From the NCBI GenBank assembly GCA_003220685.1, contig QHTE01000050.1, positions 1-36,935 of the forward strand: a stretch of DNA of 36,935 nucleotides. The letters run 5' to 3'. Positions 24,931 through 33,029 of this stretch are shown here, in pieces. The position numbers and the translations under genes were made by a program. The notes under the pieces were generated by a model. That model was given only the letters and a program-made list of their open reading frames with translations. It was not told the DNA's origin and made no database searches. The stretch's first letter is position 1; every line of letters starts with the position of its first letter. This DNA is from Candidatus Rokuibacteriota bacterium. GTDB taxonomy: Bacteria; Methylomirabilota; Methylomirabilia; Rokubacteriales; CSP1-6.

Positions 24931-25344
24931 TCAGCGCGGGTCTTTGGGGGCCTGGAACCAGGTGTAGTCCCACACGCTGACCCGGTAGTTGTCGGCGACG
25001 GGCATGTTGGGGACCACGAAATACGCGCGGCCGAATCCGCCGACGCCTCCTGGCACATAGCCGATGCGCTGGCCGACGACGGTGCCCGTCGAGTCGACCG
25101 CCTGGGCGAGCACTCTGAGACTGGTGGCGAACTCACCGTTCTTGTTGTAGACGTAGCCGCTCACCCGTCGCGTGTTCGGGCCTTGGTCAGCGGCCGTCCA
25201 ATCGATCTGGAAGTGGTGCTCCCAGCCGGCCATCAAGGTCGTATACGCGGTACTGCTGGGCGGAGGCGCGGCGCCGGTGCCGGCGCACGCTGCAGCCATC
25301 GTGACGATCACACCGATCACGAGCCCGAGTCGAGTCGCGTTCAT
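24931..25344 (-). CDS. Lipoprotein-like protein with an Ig-like domain
   Basis: A 137-residue exported protein (RLGLVIGVIVTMAAAC, probable lipidated C20). The mature domain alternates short beta strands (HHFQIDWTAADQGPNTRRVS, GYVYNKNGEFATSLRVLAQA, GRAYFVVPN, YRVSVWDYTWFQA), the pattern of FxLYD-type beta-sandwich domains that bind at the cell surface or support envelope structure. The ATG at 25344 is preceded by GAGAGG. It is divergent from the outer-membrane barrel gene. Function is not known. Confidence 0.7.
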   Translation of the reverse strand: MNATRLGLVIGVIVTMAAACAGTGAAPPPSSTAYTTLMAGWEHHFQIDWTAADQGPNTRRVSGYVYNKNGEFATSLRVLAQAVDSTGTVVGQRIGYVPGGVGGFGRAYFVVPNMPVADNYRVSVWDYTWFQAPKDPR

Positions 25345-25505
25345 GGCCCTTTACCTCTCCCACGCAGCGTACCACCGAGGGGAACTCGCGCTAGGTATTC
25401 GCCCCATGACCCGTAGAGGATTCGCCTGATAGTGCCGATGAGGACGCGCCTTAGAGTGGACTCAAGCATGAAGACCTCAGAGGCAGGCAGCACGAGACTG
25501 GGCAC

Positions 25506-26852
25506 GTGATCCGCCCGTGCGCGATCCTCGGTCTCGCCCTGTGCGTGATGGCGTCTCACGCCTGGGCTCAACAACCTCCGCCGAGCGCTCTCAGGCAGCA
25601 ACAACCCCAGCCCGAGGAGGAATCGACCGAGCAGCGGGGATCCCCGCTGTTGCGGATCCCGGTCATCGGGCCGACACTCGCGCCGAGCTTCCCGGCCCTG
25701 TCCGGCTACCCGCTCGAGCTGCTCGGGCTGTTGATGTCACCGCTGGAGCGCCGCGAGGTCAATCTGCTGCCGGCGTTCGCCATCTCCGAGGAATTCACCG
25801 ACAACATCTTCCTGAACAACAACAACAAGCGGTACGAATTCATCACGGGCTTCACCCCGTCCCTCACGCTCCTGGCCAATCGCCCTCGCTTCCAGCTAGC
25901 GGCCGGCTTCTCGAACGCGTCCGAGATCTACGCGCGCGGGAGCGCCCCCAACGACGCATTCGCCCGCCAGAATCTCATCGTCGGTACGTTCTGGCAGCCG
26001 ACGCCGCAGCTCACGTTCACCCTCGCCGATACGTTCGCGCGGGACCAGAGCCCGAACGCGACGGCCGGCGGCTTTGCGCTCGGGGGGCAGGGCTCGACCA
26101 GCAACGCGTTGACGCCGGCGATGGGCTGGCAGCTGGCGCCGCAGACCCGGCTGGATCTCGGGGCGACGTACAGCCTGATACGCTTCGACGGGCAGGGCGC
26201 GGGGATCGAGTCGGACACCTACGGGTTCATGAGCAACCTCAGCCATGGGTTCACGCCGCGCTTCACGGGGATGGTCGGGTACAACTTCACCTACATCGAC
26301 CTGCGGTCAGGTCACGGCGAGAACGCGACGACGCACAATCCCACGCTCGGCTTCGCCTACCGCCTGACACCGACGCTGACCGTCAGCATCGACGGCGGCC
26401 CGGCATTCACCAATCTCGGCAAAGAGGATTTCATCACTCCCGGTGTCAGCGCCGGCTTCGTGCAGCGACTGCCCTTCGGCAGCGCGAGCGTCTTCTACTC
26501 GGAGAACGTCGCCGTCGCGGGCGGGTTCGGTGGCCCGACCGACAGCAAGAGCGTCATCGGGACCCTGGTGGTGTCGACCCTGCGGGATCTGGTCGTCCTC
26601 TTCAATCCGGCCTGGACGAAGGCGGAGTCGCTGAGCAGCCGGCAGATCGAGCGGGTGGACGTCGGCGTGTTCACACTCGGCCTCGGAGCGGCCTATCGGC
26701 TCAACCCGTACGTCACCCTCTTCGGCGGATACTCATTCCTGCTGCAGCGAGTCGGGCGTTTCTCGACGACGCAGGACTTCGACGCCGACGAGAACCGGGT
26801 CAAGGTCGGGGTGCAGTTCGGTTACCCGTTCGCGTTCGACATGGGCATGTAG
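25506..26852 (+). CDS. Outer-membrane beta-barrel protein
   Basis: A 448-residue protein beginning at GTG 25506 with a signal peptide (CAILGLALCVMASHAWA). A Gln/Pro-rich linker (residues 22-45) is followed by a long series of amphipathic strands with aromatic girdles (TDNIFLNNNNKRYEFITGFT, GMVGYNFTYIDLRSGHGENA, YVTLFGGYSFLLQRVGRF) ending near the terminus. The opening strand after EEFTDN resembles the BBP2/OMP_b-brl barrels linked to exopolysaccharide or surface systems. It is not close to an export gene here. Substrate or role is unknown. The start has only a weak ribosome binding site. Confidence 0.8.
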   Translation: MIRPCAILGLALCVMASHAWAQQPPPSALRQQQPQPEEESTEQRGSPLLRIPVIGPTLAPSFPALSGYPLELLGLLMSPLERREVNLLPAFAISEEFTDNIFLNNNNKRYEFITGFTPSLTLLANRPRFQLAAGFSNASEIYARGSAPNDAFARQNLIVGTFWQPTPQLTFTLADTFARDQSPNATAGGFALGGQGSTSNALTPAMGWQLAPQTRLDLGATYSLIRFDGQGAGIESDTYGFMSNLSHGFTPRFTGMVGYNFTYIDLRSGHGENATTHNPTLGFAYRLTPTLTVSIDGGPAFTNLGKEDFITPGVSAGFVQRLPFGSASVFYSENVAVAGGFGGPTDSKSVIGTLVVSTLRDLVVLFNPAWTKAESLSSRQIERVDVGVFTLGLGAAYRLNPYVTLFGGYSFLLQRVGRFSTTQDFDADENRVKVGVQFGYPFAFDMGM

Positions 26853-26869
26853 CTTGCTCGGCCTCGGGA

Positions 26870-27331
26870 CTAGGCCGTCAGCCGCATCGTCTCGCGCAGC
26901 GCGACGATGGCGGCTTCCGCCTCGGCGATCAGAACGTACGCGATGCTCGCGGGGTGATCGCTCTCCTTGATGAGCTTCCGCCCTGCCTCGCGCACGTCCT
27001 GAGCCCTCTGTCGCACCGCCTCGGGTAGCATCGCGCAGGCGTAGAGATGCTCTCGCGTGTTTTCCGTCAGGTCCGTTCGGCAGCGGGGGCAGAGATGCGT
27101 GCGAAAGCTGAGAAGGTCCGAGGCGAGCTCCTGCTGCCGGAAGCTCTGCGTGCAGGTGGAGCATTCGGCGACCGCGTGGCCGAAGCAGTACTTGAAGAGG
27201 AGCGCGCGCTCCTCTTGGGTCAGGTCTCGCGGTCGTCGGCAGTCGACGTGGCATATGTGAACGCCGTCGAACGCGATGGTGTCGTTCAGCGAAATCGCCT
27301 GCTGGCACCGTGGACACGTCGGCTGCGTCAT
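26870..27331 (-). CDS. Zinc-motif protein with helical tail, family copy 2
   Basis: A 153-residue close relative of 6324-6800, aligning without gaps through the metal modules: CPRC (C6, C9), HVDC (H28, C31), C49/H52, CSTC (C57, C60) and RTHLCPRC. The tail helix deviates around ESDHPASIAYVLIAEAEAAI where the others have SHQLSDRADVLMREAEA, which may soften the coiled coil. ATG 27331 starts in the same place as in copy 1, and both have TTGACG-16-TATsGT promoters. It is convergent with the barrel gene (17 bp between the stops) and transcribed away from the DUF2071 gene's end. Role unknown. Confidence 0.8.
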   Translation of the reverse strand: MTQPTCPRCQQAISLNDTIAFDGVHICHVDCRRPRDLTQEERALLFKYCFGHAVAECSTCTQSFRQQELASDLLSFRTHLCPRCRTDLTENTREHLYACAMLPEAVRQRAQDVREAGRKLIKESDHPASIAYVLIAEAEAAIVALRETMRLTA

Positions 27332-27352
27332 ATGTTCCGCGGAGTGGACCGG

Positions 27353-27380
27353 ACGATATCACATACCCCGCGGTCGTCAA
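27353..27380 (-). promoter_or_regulatory. Sigma-70-type promoter of zinc-motif copy 2
   Basis: Minus-strand TTGACG (27380-27375), a 16-bp spacer and TATCGT (27358-27353), 21 bases before the ATG. The spacer shares a CGGGGT-TGT core with the promoter at 6271-6298. Confidence 0.6.
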
Positions 27381-27475
27381 CTTGAAGTCAGACCGCGGGC
27401 ATTTCCCTTGCGGTTTGAGCCTGTACGGCGTGGTCCGGCACCGGTTACCGGGATCGTCCGGCGCCGGCCGCGCCG

Positions 27476-28174
27476 TTAACCCGGCGAGGTTGCGATTCGC
27501 TCGAGCCAGAAGATGTCGACGTCGACTCCGGGTGAACAGTGGCAGAACGGGGGCTGCGTCGGCTCGGGTAGTCCCGCCGCCCTCACCACGGTTTGACGCA
27601 GACGCCGAACGACCGCCCGATGGAGCGGATAGGGCGGGTGACGCACGCGACCTCGATAGAGTCCGGTGCGCCGAGTCACGTAGAGGCTGTAGCGCTCGAT
27701 CAGGAAGTGGTCGCGCGTGCCGGGGGCCGCCGGGGCCGTCGCACCGTCGACCGACCACGTGACCTCGACCACGGTATCGCGCGCGCCGCGTCGACGGGAC
27801 ACGTAGTCGATGCTCGAGCCCTCGCGTCGCGTCGACATGGCGGCCGGGAAGTAGGGAAGACCGAAGAGCAGTCTGGCGGCGGCCACCGCGAGGAGCGACG
27901 ATGCCTCCAGCGAAAAGAAGTAGATCCCCGGTTCGCCGTCAGGGGCCCGAACGTACGTGCGTAGATTCGTCTCGAGGAAACGAGTGGCCAGGGCCGCGGG
28001 CGCGCTCGCCGGGCGCGATTCGGCGATCACGAACGGAATCAGCGAGATGTACGCCTGACCGGCGAACGAATCGAGCGCGAGCGCGCTCGGCACGAGCGGG
28101 CGCAGCGCCTGGAGCGGCACCGGCCAGTGCATGAACAGCAGACCGCGCCAGCGCTGGTAGCCTGCCGGTCCCAT
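27476..28174 (-). CDS. DUF2071 (YqjF-like) protein
   Basis: A 232-residue protein from ATG 28174, chosen because GGAGG lies six bases upstream; 25 further in-frame codons upstream lack a site. Family marks are WRGLLFMHWPVPLQALRPLV, YISLIPF, FLETNLRTYV and GIYFFSLEASS near residue 95, and FLIERYSLYV, which matches the DUF2071/YqjF fold related to acetoacetate decarboxylase. No catalytic activity is established for the family. Its 5' end faces the GlsB-like gene, with which it is divergent. Confidence 0.85.
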   Translation of the reverse strand: MGPAGYQRWRGLLFMHWPVPLQALRPLVPSALALDSFAGQAYISLIPFVIAESRPASAPAALATRFLETNLRTYVRAPDGEPGIYFFSLEASSLLAVAAARLLFGLPYFPAAMSTRREGSSIDYVSRRRGARDTVVEVTWSVDGATAPAAPGTRDHFLIERYSLYVTRRTGLYRGRVRHPPYPLHRAVVRRLRQTVVRAAGLPEPTQPPFCHCSPGVDVDIFWLERIATSPG

Positions 28175-28267
28175 GATTTTCCTCCCCGCGACTCGGCGAA
28201 CGAGCCCAACGATCGGAACACTTCTTGCTGCGTCTCTGCGGGAGACCATAGGTTACGGGAGGAAGAC

Positions 28268-28525
28268 ATGACCATCCTGGGATGGATCGTCTTCGGACTC
28301 GTCGTCGGCATCGTGGCGAAACTCCTCACCCCCGGGCGCGACCCGGGCGGCTTCGTCGTCACCGTCCTCCTCGGGATTGCCGGCGCCCTGCTCGGCGGCT
28401 TCATCGGCCGCACGGCCGGCTGGTATCGCGAAGGCGATCCGGTCGGATTCATCATGGCCGTGGTGGGATCCATCGTGCTGCTCGTTCTCTATCGACTGGT
28501 TGCCCGGGGCCCGCGCGGCGCGTGA
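28268..28525 (+). CDS. GlsB/YeaQ/YmgE-type membrane protein
   Basis: An 85-residue inner-membrane protein of the transglycosylase-associated family with three predicted helices: [38 protein letters not shown] and FIMAVVGSIVLLVLYRLV. The loop TPGRDPGG is typical. A GGGAGG ribosome binding site precedes the ATG. Members are often stress-induced in the envelope; the molecular role is not settled despite the historical name. Confidence 0.9.
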   Translation: MTILGWIVFGLVVGIVAKLLTPGRDPGGFVVTVLLGIAGALLGGFIGRTAGWYREGDPVGFIMAVVGSIVLLVLYRLVARGPRGA

Positions 28526-28622
28526 TCCGCGCGCGCTCGGGAAGCATTTACACGGTAAATCCTACCGAGCGAGTGGCCCGTGTCGACCGCCCCTCGGCGC
28601 CCACCCACGCGGAGCGAATCGG

Positions 28623-29262
28623 CTAGGCGACCGCGGCCTTTCGCCCGCTTCGGCGGCCGCCGGCCGCCTTGGCGAGCCTTCGCGGCCGCTTCTCGAGGCT
28701 CCGCTTGAGAGCCTCCATAAGGTCCGTCACGCCGGCCGGCTCCGGCGGCTCGGGCGGGGTCGTCTCCTTGCCCTCGAGCTTGGCCTCGATCACCCGGCGC
28801 AGCGCCTCGGAGTACGTATCGCGGTACTCGGACGGGTCCCACTCGCCGGAGAGCGTCTGGACGAGCTGGCGCGCCAGCTTCATCTCTGACTCGGCCCAGC
28901 CCTTGCCGACGGCGGGCAGATCCAGATCCTTCCGTCGTCGAATCTCGTGAGCGTAGCGCATCGTCGTCAGCACGAGCGCCTCGCCGAAGGGCTCCAGCGC
29001 CGCGAGATGCCCGAACGTTCGTGTAGCGGGGACTCGCACCTTGGCGAAATCCTCCGCGTACTGGTAACCCTTGACGATCTCCTTCCAGGGCACCTCGACG
29101 TCTTCCTTGGTACAGAACCGCGTCTCGATGATCCGGCTCCGATCCTTCCGGTGAAGCAAGTTGAAGGCGAGCGTTCGCGCGGCTCGATCGCCGAGACGAG
29201 ACTGATCGGGACGGTCACGAGACCAAAGCTGATCGATCCCTTCCACAGTGCACTGGTTGCAT
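28623..29262 (-). pseudogene. ku: Decayed Ku gene (non-homologous end-joining)
   Basis: Ku homodimers bind DNA ends and recruit LigD. Here the parts are recognisable but broken. The start (SALWKGSISFGLVTVPISLV, then SAIE) is in a different frame from ARTLAFNLLHRKDRSRI and EVPWKEIVKGYQYAEDF. The ATG at 29262 is one base out of frame with TSALWKG, as if a G had been lost from ATGGCAACC. The core then jumps from DFAKVRV to HLAALEPFGEALVL, skipping roughly 60-80 residues that build the central ring in bacterial Ku. The C-terminal arm and basic tail (KRSLEKRPRRLAKAAGGRRS) are intact to the stop. With three independent lesions it cannot make a normal Ku. No ligD is nearby. Confidence 0.82.
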
Positions 29263-29323
29263 GATCCTCGACGCGGTGCAACCGATATGCCAGGCGATGG
29301 AGCTTCGATTTGCGCGTCGGCGC

Positions 29324-29941
29324 TCACCGCGCGATCGGGAGCAGTCTCGTCAATAGGAGGTGCGTCGGCCAGTAGACGAGCACCGGGAAGCTGACGATAA
29401 CCATCGTCATGTAGACGCGCGGCGGGAGCCGACGCTGGGGCTTGGAGCCGGGCCCGAAGACCCAGTTGATGTTCTCCGAAGGGTCCGTCAAGGTGTAGGA
29501 GAGAATCATCAGGAGCGTTCCCGAGACGGTCTGCACGGGCAGGGCGCGGGGATCGTAACCGAGCCGCCCCACCGACCACAGGAGCAGGATGGGCAGCGCC
29601 ACGTGAAACAGCGACAATCCACGTAGATAGCAGGGCAGGCGCCGATCGAACATGTACGCGGCCATGCCGAGCGGCGCGCGCCCCGTGAGGAGACGCGCGA
29701 AGAAATCGAGGTTCCAGAGGATCTCCGGTAACGCGACTGCCACGGTCATCGTGCTAAGGACGAGCGGGCTCTCCGCCCACAACCCCAGCGAAGTCGCCAG
29801 AAGCGCCACATCCGAGAACCAGAGGAAGTTCGCGGGGCCGTAGTGCTTGAGATAGACGGGCACGAGGAAGGCGACGAAGACCGCGCAACCGAGCTTGATC
29901 CAGAGGGGGATCTGGGCCGCGTCGCCGGTCACGGCTGCCAT
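29324..29941 (-). CDS. Multi-pass membrane protein of unknown function
   Basis: A 205-residue protein from ATG 29941 with about five to six membrane helices (LGCAVFVAFLVPVYL, LWFSDVALLATSLGLWAESP, GLSLFHVALPILLLWSVGRL, SGTLLMILSYTLT, YMTMVIVSFPVLVYWPTHLL). The loop TDPSENINWVFGPGSKPQ and the FLWFSDVAL segment look conserved, and similar membrane proteins exist in many bacteria without known function (from memory). The frame is open further upstream, but the extra residues are Pro/Arg-rich and not membrane-like. No clear ribosome binding site is seen. Confidence 0.72.
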   Translation of the reverse strand: MAAVTGDAAQIPLWIKLGCAVFVAFLVPVYLKHYGPANFLWFSDVALLATSLGLWAESPLVLSTMTVAVALPEILWNLDFFARLLTGRAPLGMAAYMFDRRLPCYLRGLSLFHVALPILLLWSVGRLGYDPRALPVQTVSGTLLMILSYTLTDPSENINWVFGPGSKPQRRLPPRVYMTMVIVSFPVLVYWPTHLLLTRLLPIAR

Positions 29942-30098
29942 CGTACGAGCTTTGCTCGGGTGCGCTGTAGGGAATCGCCCGCTCGACACGTCTGGCCCCA
30001 AAGCCGGCGACTTTAGGCTAATATGATCGCCTACGACCGCTGGGGTCTGCGGCGCGAGTGCCTGGACGGCGCCCCGGTTCGACGGCGGCGGAGGCCAT

Positions 30099-30512
30099 AT
30101 GGCACAGCCTGGGTCCCGATACTCCCCGGTCCGGCCCCTCACTCCCGACGAGCGTGCGCTCCTCTTCTACTACTGCCTGAATCACACCGTCACTCGCTGC
30201 CTCATCTGCGCGCGCAGCTACTTCCTCAGCGAGCTCGTCGCCGACCTCCTCAGCGGCCGCACACACCTGTGTCCCCAGTGCCGGCGAGACCTGACCGAGA
30301 ACGTGCGGACACACGTCTACGCCTGCGGCATCATGCCGGACGAAGTGCGGCAAAAGGCGCAGGCGCTGCGCGAGATGGCGCAGCACCTCGTGAAGGAGAG
30401 CCGGCAGCTGCGCGACAAGGCGGACGTGCTGATCCGAGAGGCTGAGGCCGCGGTCGAGGAGACCCGGCGCGGCCTCTGGCAGGCTCTCAAGGCGACCCGA
30501 CCCAGCACCTGA
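30099..30512 (+). CDS. Zinc-motif family copy 3, lacking the first module
   Basis: A 137-residue protein from ATG 30099 with GGAGG four bases upstream. It begins at the conserved TPDERALLFYYC region, so the N-terminal CPRC/HxDC module of copies 1, 2 and 4 is missing and replaced by the short MAQPGSRYSP. The second module is complete: C26, H29, CLIC (C34, C37), RTHLCPQC (C58, C61) and YAC (C76). The helical tail follows (LVKESRQLRDKADVLIREAE). It lies 15 bp before copy 4 on the same strand, so the two are probably one operon, and the partner may supply the missing module. Confidence 0.78.
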   Translation: MAQPGSRYSPVRPLTPDERALLFYYCLNHTVTRCLICARSYFLSELVADLLSGRTHLCPQCRRDLTENVRTHVYACGIMPDEVRQKAQALREMAQHLVKESRQLRDKADVLIREAEAAVEETRRGLWQALKATRPST

Positions 30513-30527
30513 GTATTCTCTTACGAT

Positions 30528-31259
30528 ATGACGTGCCCTCGGTGCTCGCAGCCCCTGTCTCCCGATGATAGCGTCGTCGTCGCCGCCGACGGCCGCGTGT
30601 GCCATCTCGACTGCCGGACACCGCGGGCGCTGAGCGGCGACGAGCGCTTCGCCCTCATCTACTACTGCTTCGATCACGCGGTCGCCAGCTGCGCCACGTG
30701 CGGGCGGGCCTATCGCGAGATCGAGCTCGTCACGGATTATGTGAGCGGCCGGACGCATCTCTGCCCGGACTGTCGGGGAGACCTGACCGAGAGCATTCGC
30801 GCGCATCTCTATGCGTGCGCGATGCTGCCGGAGGAAGTGCGGCGGCGGGCGCGCGTCGTCCGCGAGACCGCGCAACGGCTCGTCAAGCAGAGCCACCAGC
30901 TCGCCGACCGCGCGGACGTGCTGATGCGCGAGGTCGAAGTCACGGTCGCCAAGCTGCGCGAGACGTGGCGGCGATCGGAGTCTAGAGATCCCGATGCGCT
31001 GCGGCTGCTCGTCAGGCTGAAGCTCGCGGACCGCAGGTTGCCACACGAGAACATTCCACCGACGATCTCGGGAGAGCCGGGTGACGGCTCGATCTGCGGC
31101 GCGTGCGACGAGGTCGTCCCGGCGAGCGAGCTGATGATGATGGTCACGACCAGCGCCCCGCGGTCGTCGACCGCTGACGATGCACGGCCGATCCCTATGC
31201 ACGCCGACTGCTTTGAGCTCTGGAACCTTGAGCGCCACCACTTCAAGTCGGGCCGTTGA
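30528..31259 (+). CDS. Zinc-motif family copy 4, fused three-module form
   Basis: The longest member (243 residues). Module 1: CPRC (C3, C6) and HLDC (H26, C29). Module 2: C47, H50, CATC (C55, C58), RTHLCPDC (C79, C82), C97. The helical tail runs at about 103-150 (RRRARVVRETAQRLVKQSHQ, then RADVLMREVEV). Module 3: RLKLADRRLPHE, then ICGAC (C190, C193) and HADC (H225, C228) with LWNLERHH. Module 3 exists alone at 6994-7251 and, with its own helical arm, at 10284-10691, so this protein shows that the separate genes belong together. No DNA-binding helix-turn-helix or enzyme motif is visible. Confidence 0.82.
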   Translation: MTCPRCSQPLSPDDSVVVAADGRVCHLDCRTPRALSGDERFALIYYCFDHAVASCATCGRAYREIELVTDYVSGRTHLCPDCRGDLTESIRAHLYACAMLPEEVRRRARVVRETAQRLVKQSHQLADRADVLMREVEVTVAKLRETWRRSESRDPDALRLLVRLKLADRRLPHENIPPTISGEPGDGSICGACDEVVPASELMMMVTTSAPRSSTADDARPIPMHADCFELWNLERHHFKSGR

Positions 31260-31356
31260 GCCGTTGAGCCGGCGCGTTCGGCTCAGAGCTCGTCGCCGCT
31301 CCGCAGCTGGATCGATCACGCTGACCGGCGCGCGAATCCCGTCGGCGTGAAGGGGA

Positions 31357-31464
31357 TTAGTGCGTCGCGGGGACCGGCACGAGAACGCAGCCCGACAAGC
31401 CCACGGCTACGACTCCCACGAATAACAGCGAAGCGGCCATGCGGCCGAATCCGATGCGAGCCAT
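31357..31464 (-). CDS. 35-residue small lipoprotein
   Basis: From ATG 31464, eight bases after a strong GGGGGAGG site, the frame gives MARIGFGRMAASLLFVGVVA, then VGLSGC and a short Val/Pro tail. The lipobox LSGC is textbook, and almost nothing remains after lipidation, so the product would be a tiny outer- or inner-membrane lipopeptide similar in style to entericidins. Too short for most gene finders; no partner gene is evident. Confidence 0.62.
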   Translation of the reverse strand: MARIGFGRMAASLLFVGVVAVGLSGCVLVPVPATH

Positions 31465-31550
31465 GTCAAAATCCTCCCCCGCATTAGACGAGGCAGAATA
31501 TCGTCGTGTTCCATATTGGATTCCGCCCCAGAGGGTGGATGAGCCGCGGA

Positions 31551-32063
31551 TCAGGGCAGATCGCGGGCCATTCGGATCGAGTCGATCGCGGGAGAGTGAT
31601 CGAGTGGCCTGCGTTCGCCGGTCGGCCTGAAGCCGCACCGGTCGTAGAGCGCGATGGCCGGGGCATTGGTGGCCGTCACCCACAGCGTGAGACCGCCTGC
31701 CTTCCGTTCTCGCGCCCAGCCGACGACGGCATCGACGAGGGCGGCACCGAGACCGCAGCCGCGCGCTTCGGGAGAGACGAACATCGCGACGAGCTCAGGA
31801 CGGGGATCTTCGGGCACCTCGGGGTCGCGCGCGAGACCGGTGACGATCCCGAGCCATCGGCCGTCGCGCTCGGCCACGAAGGTGACCCTGTCGGCGCCGG
31901 AAGCGCCGCCCTCCGCTCGCTCGCGCCACACGGCGTCGGTGAGCGCTTCTTCTCTCGTCAGGGTCGAGCCGAACGCCATCGGAGCGTCGGCCAGCGCGCG
32001 CAGCCGCAGGGTGCGCAGGCGCGGTCCCTCGTCAGGTCGGATCCGCCGGATCGCCGGCGTCAC
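31551..32063 (-). CDS. GNAT-family N-acetyltransferase
   Basis: A 170-residue acetyl-CoA-dependent acetyltransferase. Motif A reads LVAMFVSPEARGCGLGAALV, with R101-G-C-G-L-G binding the CoA pyrophosphate. Motif B appears as LTLWVTATNAPAIALYDRCG, then FRPTGERR. The start is GTG 32063, sharing GTGA with the stop of the SDR gene upstream, so expression is coupled. The acceptor substrate is not predictable. Confidence 0.88.
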   Translation of the reverse strand: MTPAIRRIRPDEGPRLRTLRLRALADAPMAFGSTLTREEALTDAVWRERAEGGASGADRVTFVAERDGRWLGIVTGLARDPEVPEDPRPELVAMFVSPEARGCGLGAALVDAVVGWARERKAGGLTLWVTATNAPAIALYDRCGFRPTGERRPLDHSPAIDSIRMARDLP

Positions 32064-32809
32064 GGCATGAACGAGCCGCCGTTCACGTGCACCGTCTGAC
32101 CGGTGACGTGCCCCGCCTCGTCGCTCGCGAGGAACACGGCGATCCAGGCGATGTCCTCGGGCTGCGCCATGCGCCCGAGCGGCACCGCGCTCGCCATCAC
32201 GGCCAGCTCCGCCTCGGTGTTGCCATAGCGCGGCTGCGCGGTGTCGGTGAGCCCCGGCGCGATCGCGTTCACGCGAATCCCGTGCGGCGCCAGCTCGAGC
32301 GCCATCGCGCGGGTCATGGCGACGACGCCGCCCTTGCTGGCCGAGTAGTGCACGCCGCGCACGGCGCCGCGGATCGCCTGCGATGCCATGTTGATGACAG
32401 AGCCCCGCCGCCGCCCGGCGACCATCGCGCGGGCCGCCGCCTGGGCGCAGAAGAACCCGCCTTTCAGATTCACATCGAGCACCAGGTCCCAGTCGCTCTC
32501 GCGCATCTCGAGGAGCGGCACACGCGGATAGACCCCTGCGTTGTTCACGAGCACGTCGATTCCACCGAGCTCGTCCACGACCTGCGCGACCATTGCCGCA
32601 GCGCTCGCGGGCTGCGCGACGTCGGCCTGGACAAGCACGGCGCGCCGGCCGGCGCCGCGGACTTCCTGCACGACCTTGTCGGCCGCGCCGCGGTCGTCGA
32701 GGTAGTTCACGCCGACGTCGGCGCCTTCACGCGCGAACGCCAGGGCGATGGCGCGCCCGATACCCTGCTGGGCGCCAGTCACCAGCGCCACCTTCCCGGT
32801 GAGCCTCAT
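32060..32809 (-). CDS. FabG-like short-chain dehydrogenase/reductase
   Basis: A 249-residue classical SDR: cofactor motif TGAQQGIG (11-18), NNAG (89-92), N114 and the catalytic S143-Y155-K159 (YSASK). VNYLDD after beta-2 suggests no strong acidic block to NADP. The end VTGQTVHVNGGSFMP matches FabG-type enzymes. GAGGAGG ribosome binding site lies upstream of ATG 32809. It is followed with a 4-bp overlap by the GNAT gene. The substrate (acyl-ACP, sugar or alcohol) is unknown. Confidence 0.9.
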   Translation of the reverse strand: MRLTGKVALVTGAQQGIGRAIALAFAREGADVGVNYLDDRGAADKVVQEVRGAGRRAVLVQADVAQPASAAAMVAQVVDELGGIDVLVNNAGVYPRVPLLEMRESDWDLVLDVNLKGGFFCAQAAARAMVAGRRRGSVINMASQAIRGAVRGVHYSASKGGVVAMTRAMALELAPHGIRVNAIAPGLTDTAQPRYGNTEAELAVMASAVPLGRMAQPEDIAWIAVFLASDEAGHVTGQTVHVNGGSFMP

Positions 32810-32821
32810 CGTCGCCTCCTC

Positions 32822-32851
32822 TTGGTCGACCCTCGGCGAATGTGCTAGGGT
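32822..32851 (+). promoter_or_regulatory. Weak promoter before the 36-residue gene
   Basis: TTGGTC (32822-32827), an 18-bp spacer and TAGGGT (32846-32851) preceded by TGTGC. It is placed between the divergent SDR gene and the small membrane-protein gene. Confidence 0.3.
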
Positions 32852-32881
32852 CGCGCCGAGAACTCATCCCGGAGGGAGCCA

Positions 32882-32992
32882 ATGGACAAAAGAATCGGGC
32901 TCTGGCTGAACATCGGGTCGGCGATTCTCATCGCGGCGCTCGTCATCGACTTCATCTGGGTCATCACCACCGCCGTCGGCGCCGCCCACTGA
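32882..32992 (+). CDS. 36-residue single-pass membrane protein
   Basis: MDKRIGLWLNIGSAILIAAL followed by VIDFIWVITTAVGAAH: a short charged N-terminus and one long hydrophobic helix with an Asp inside. The ATG lies four bases after GGAGGG. Such micro-proteins often sit in or modulate larger membrane complexes; no partner is evident and no function is claimed. It lies 37 bp upstream of the hydantoinase-like gene and could be its leader gene. Confidence 0.6.
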   Translation: MDKRIGLWLNIGSAILIAALVIDFIWVITTAVGAAH

Positions 32993-33029
32993 CGGGACCG
33001 CTCCGCTCGCCCCTTCTCACTCCCTCGCC

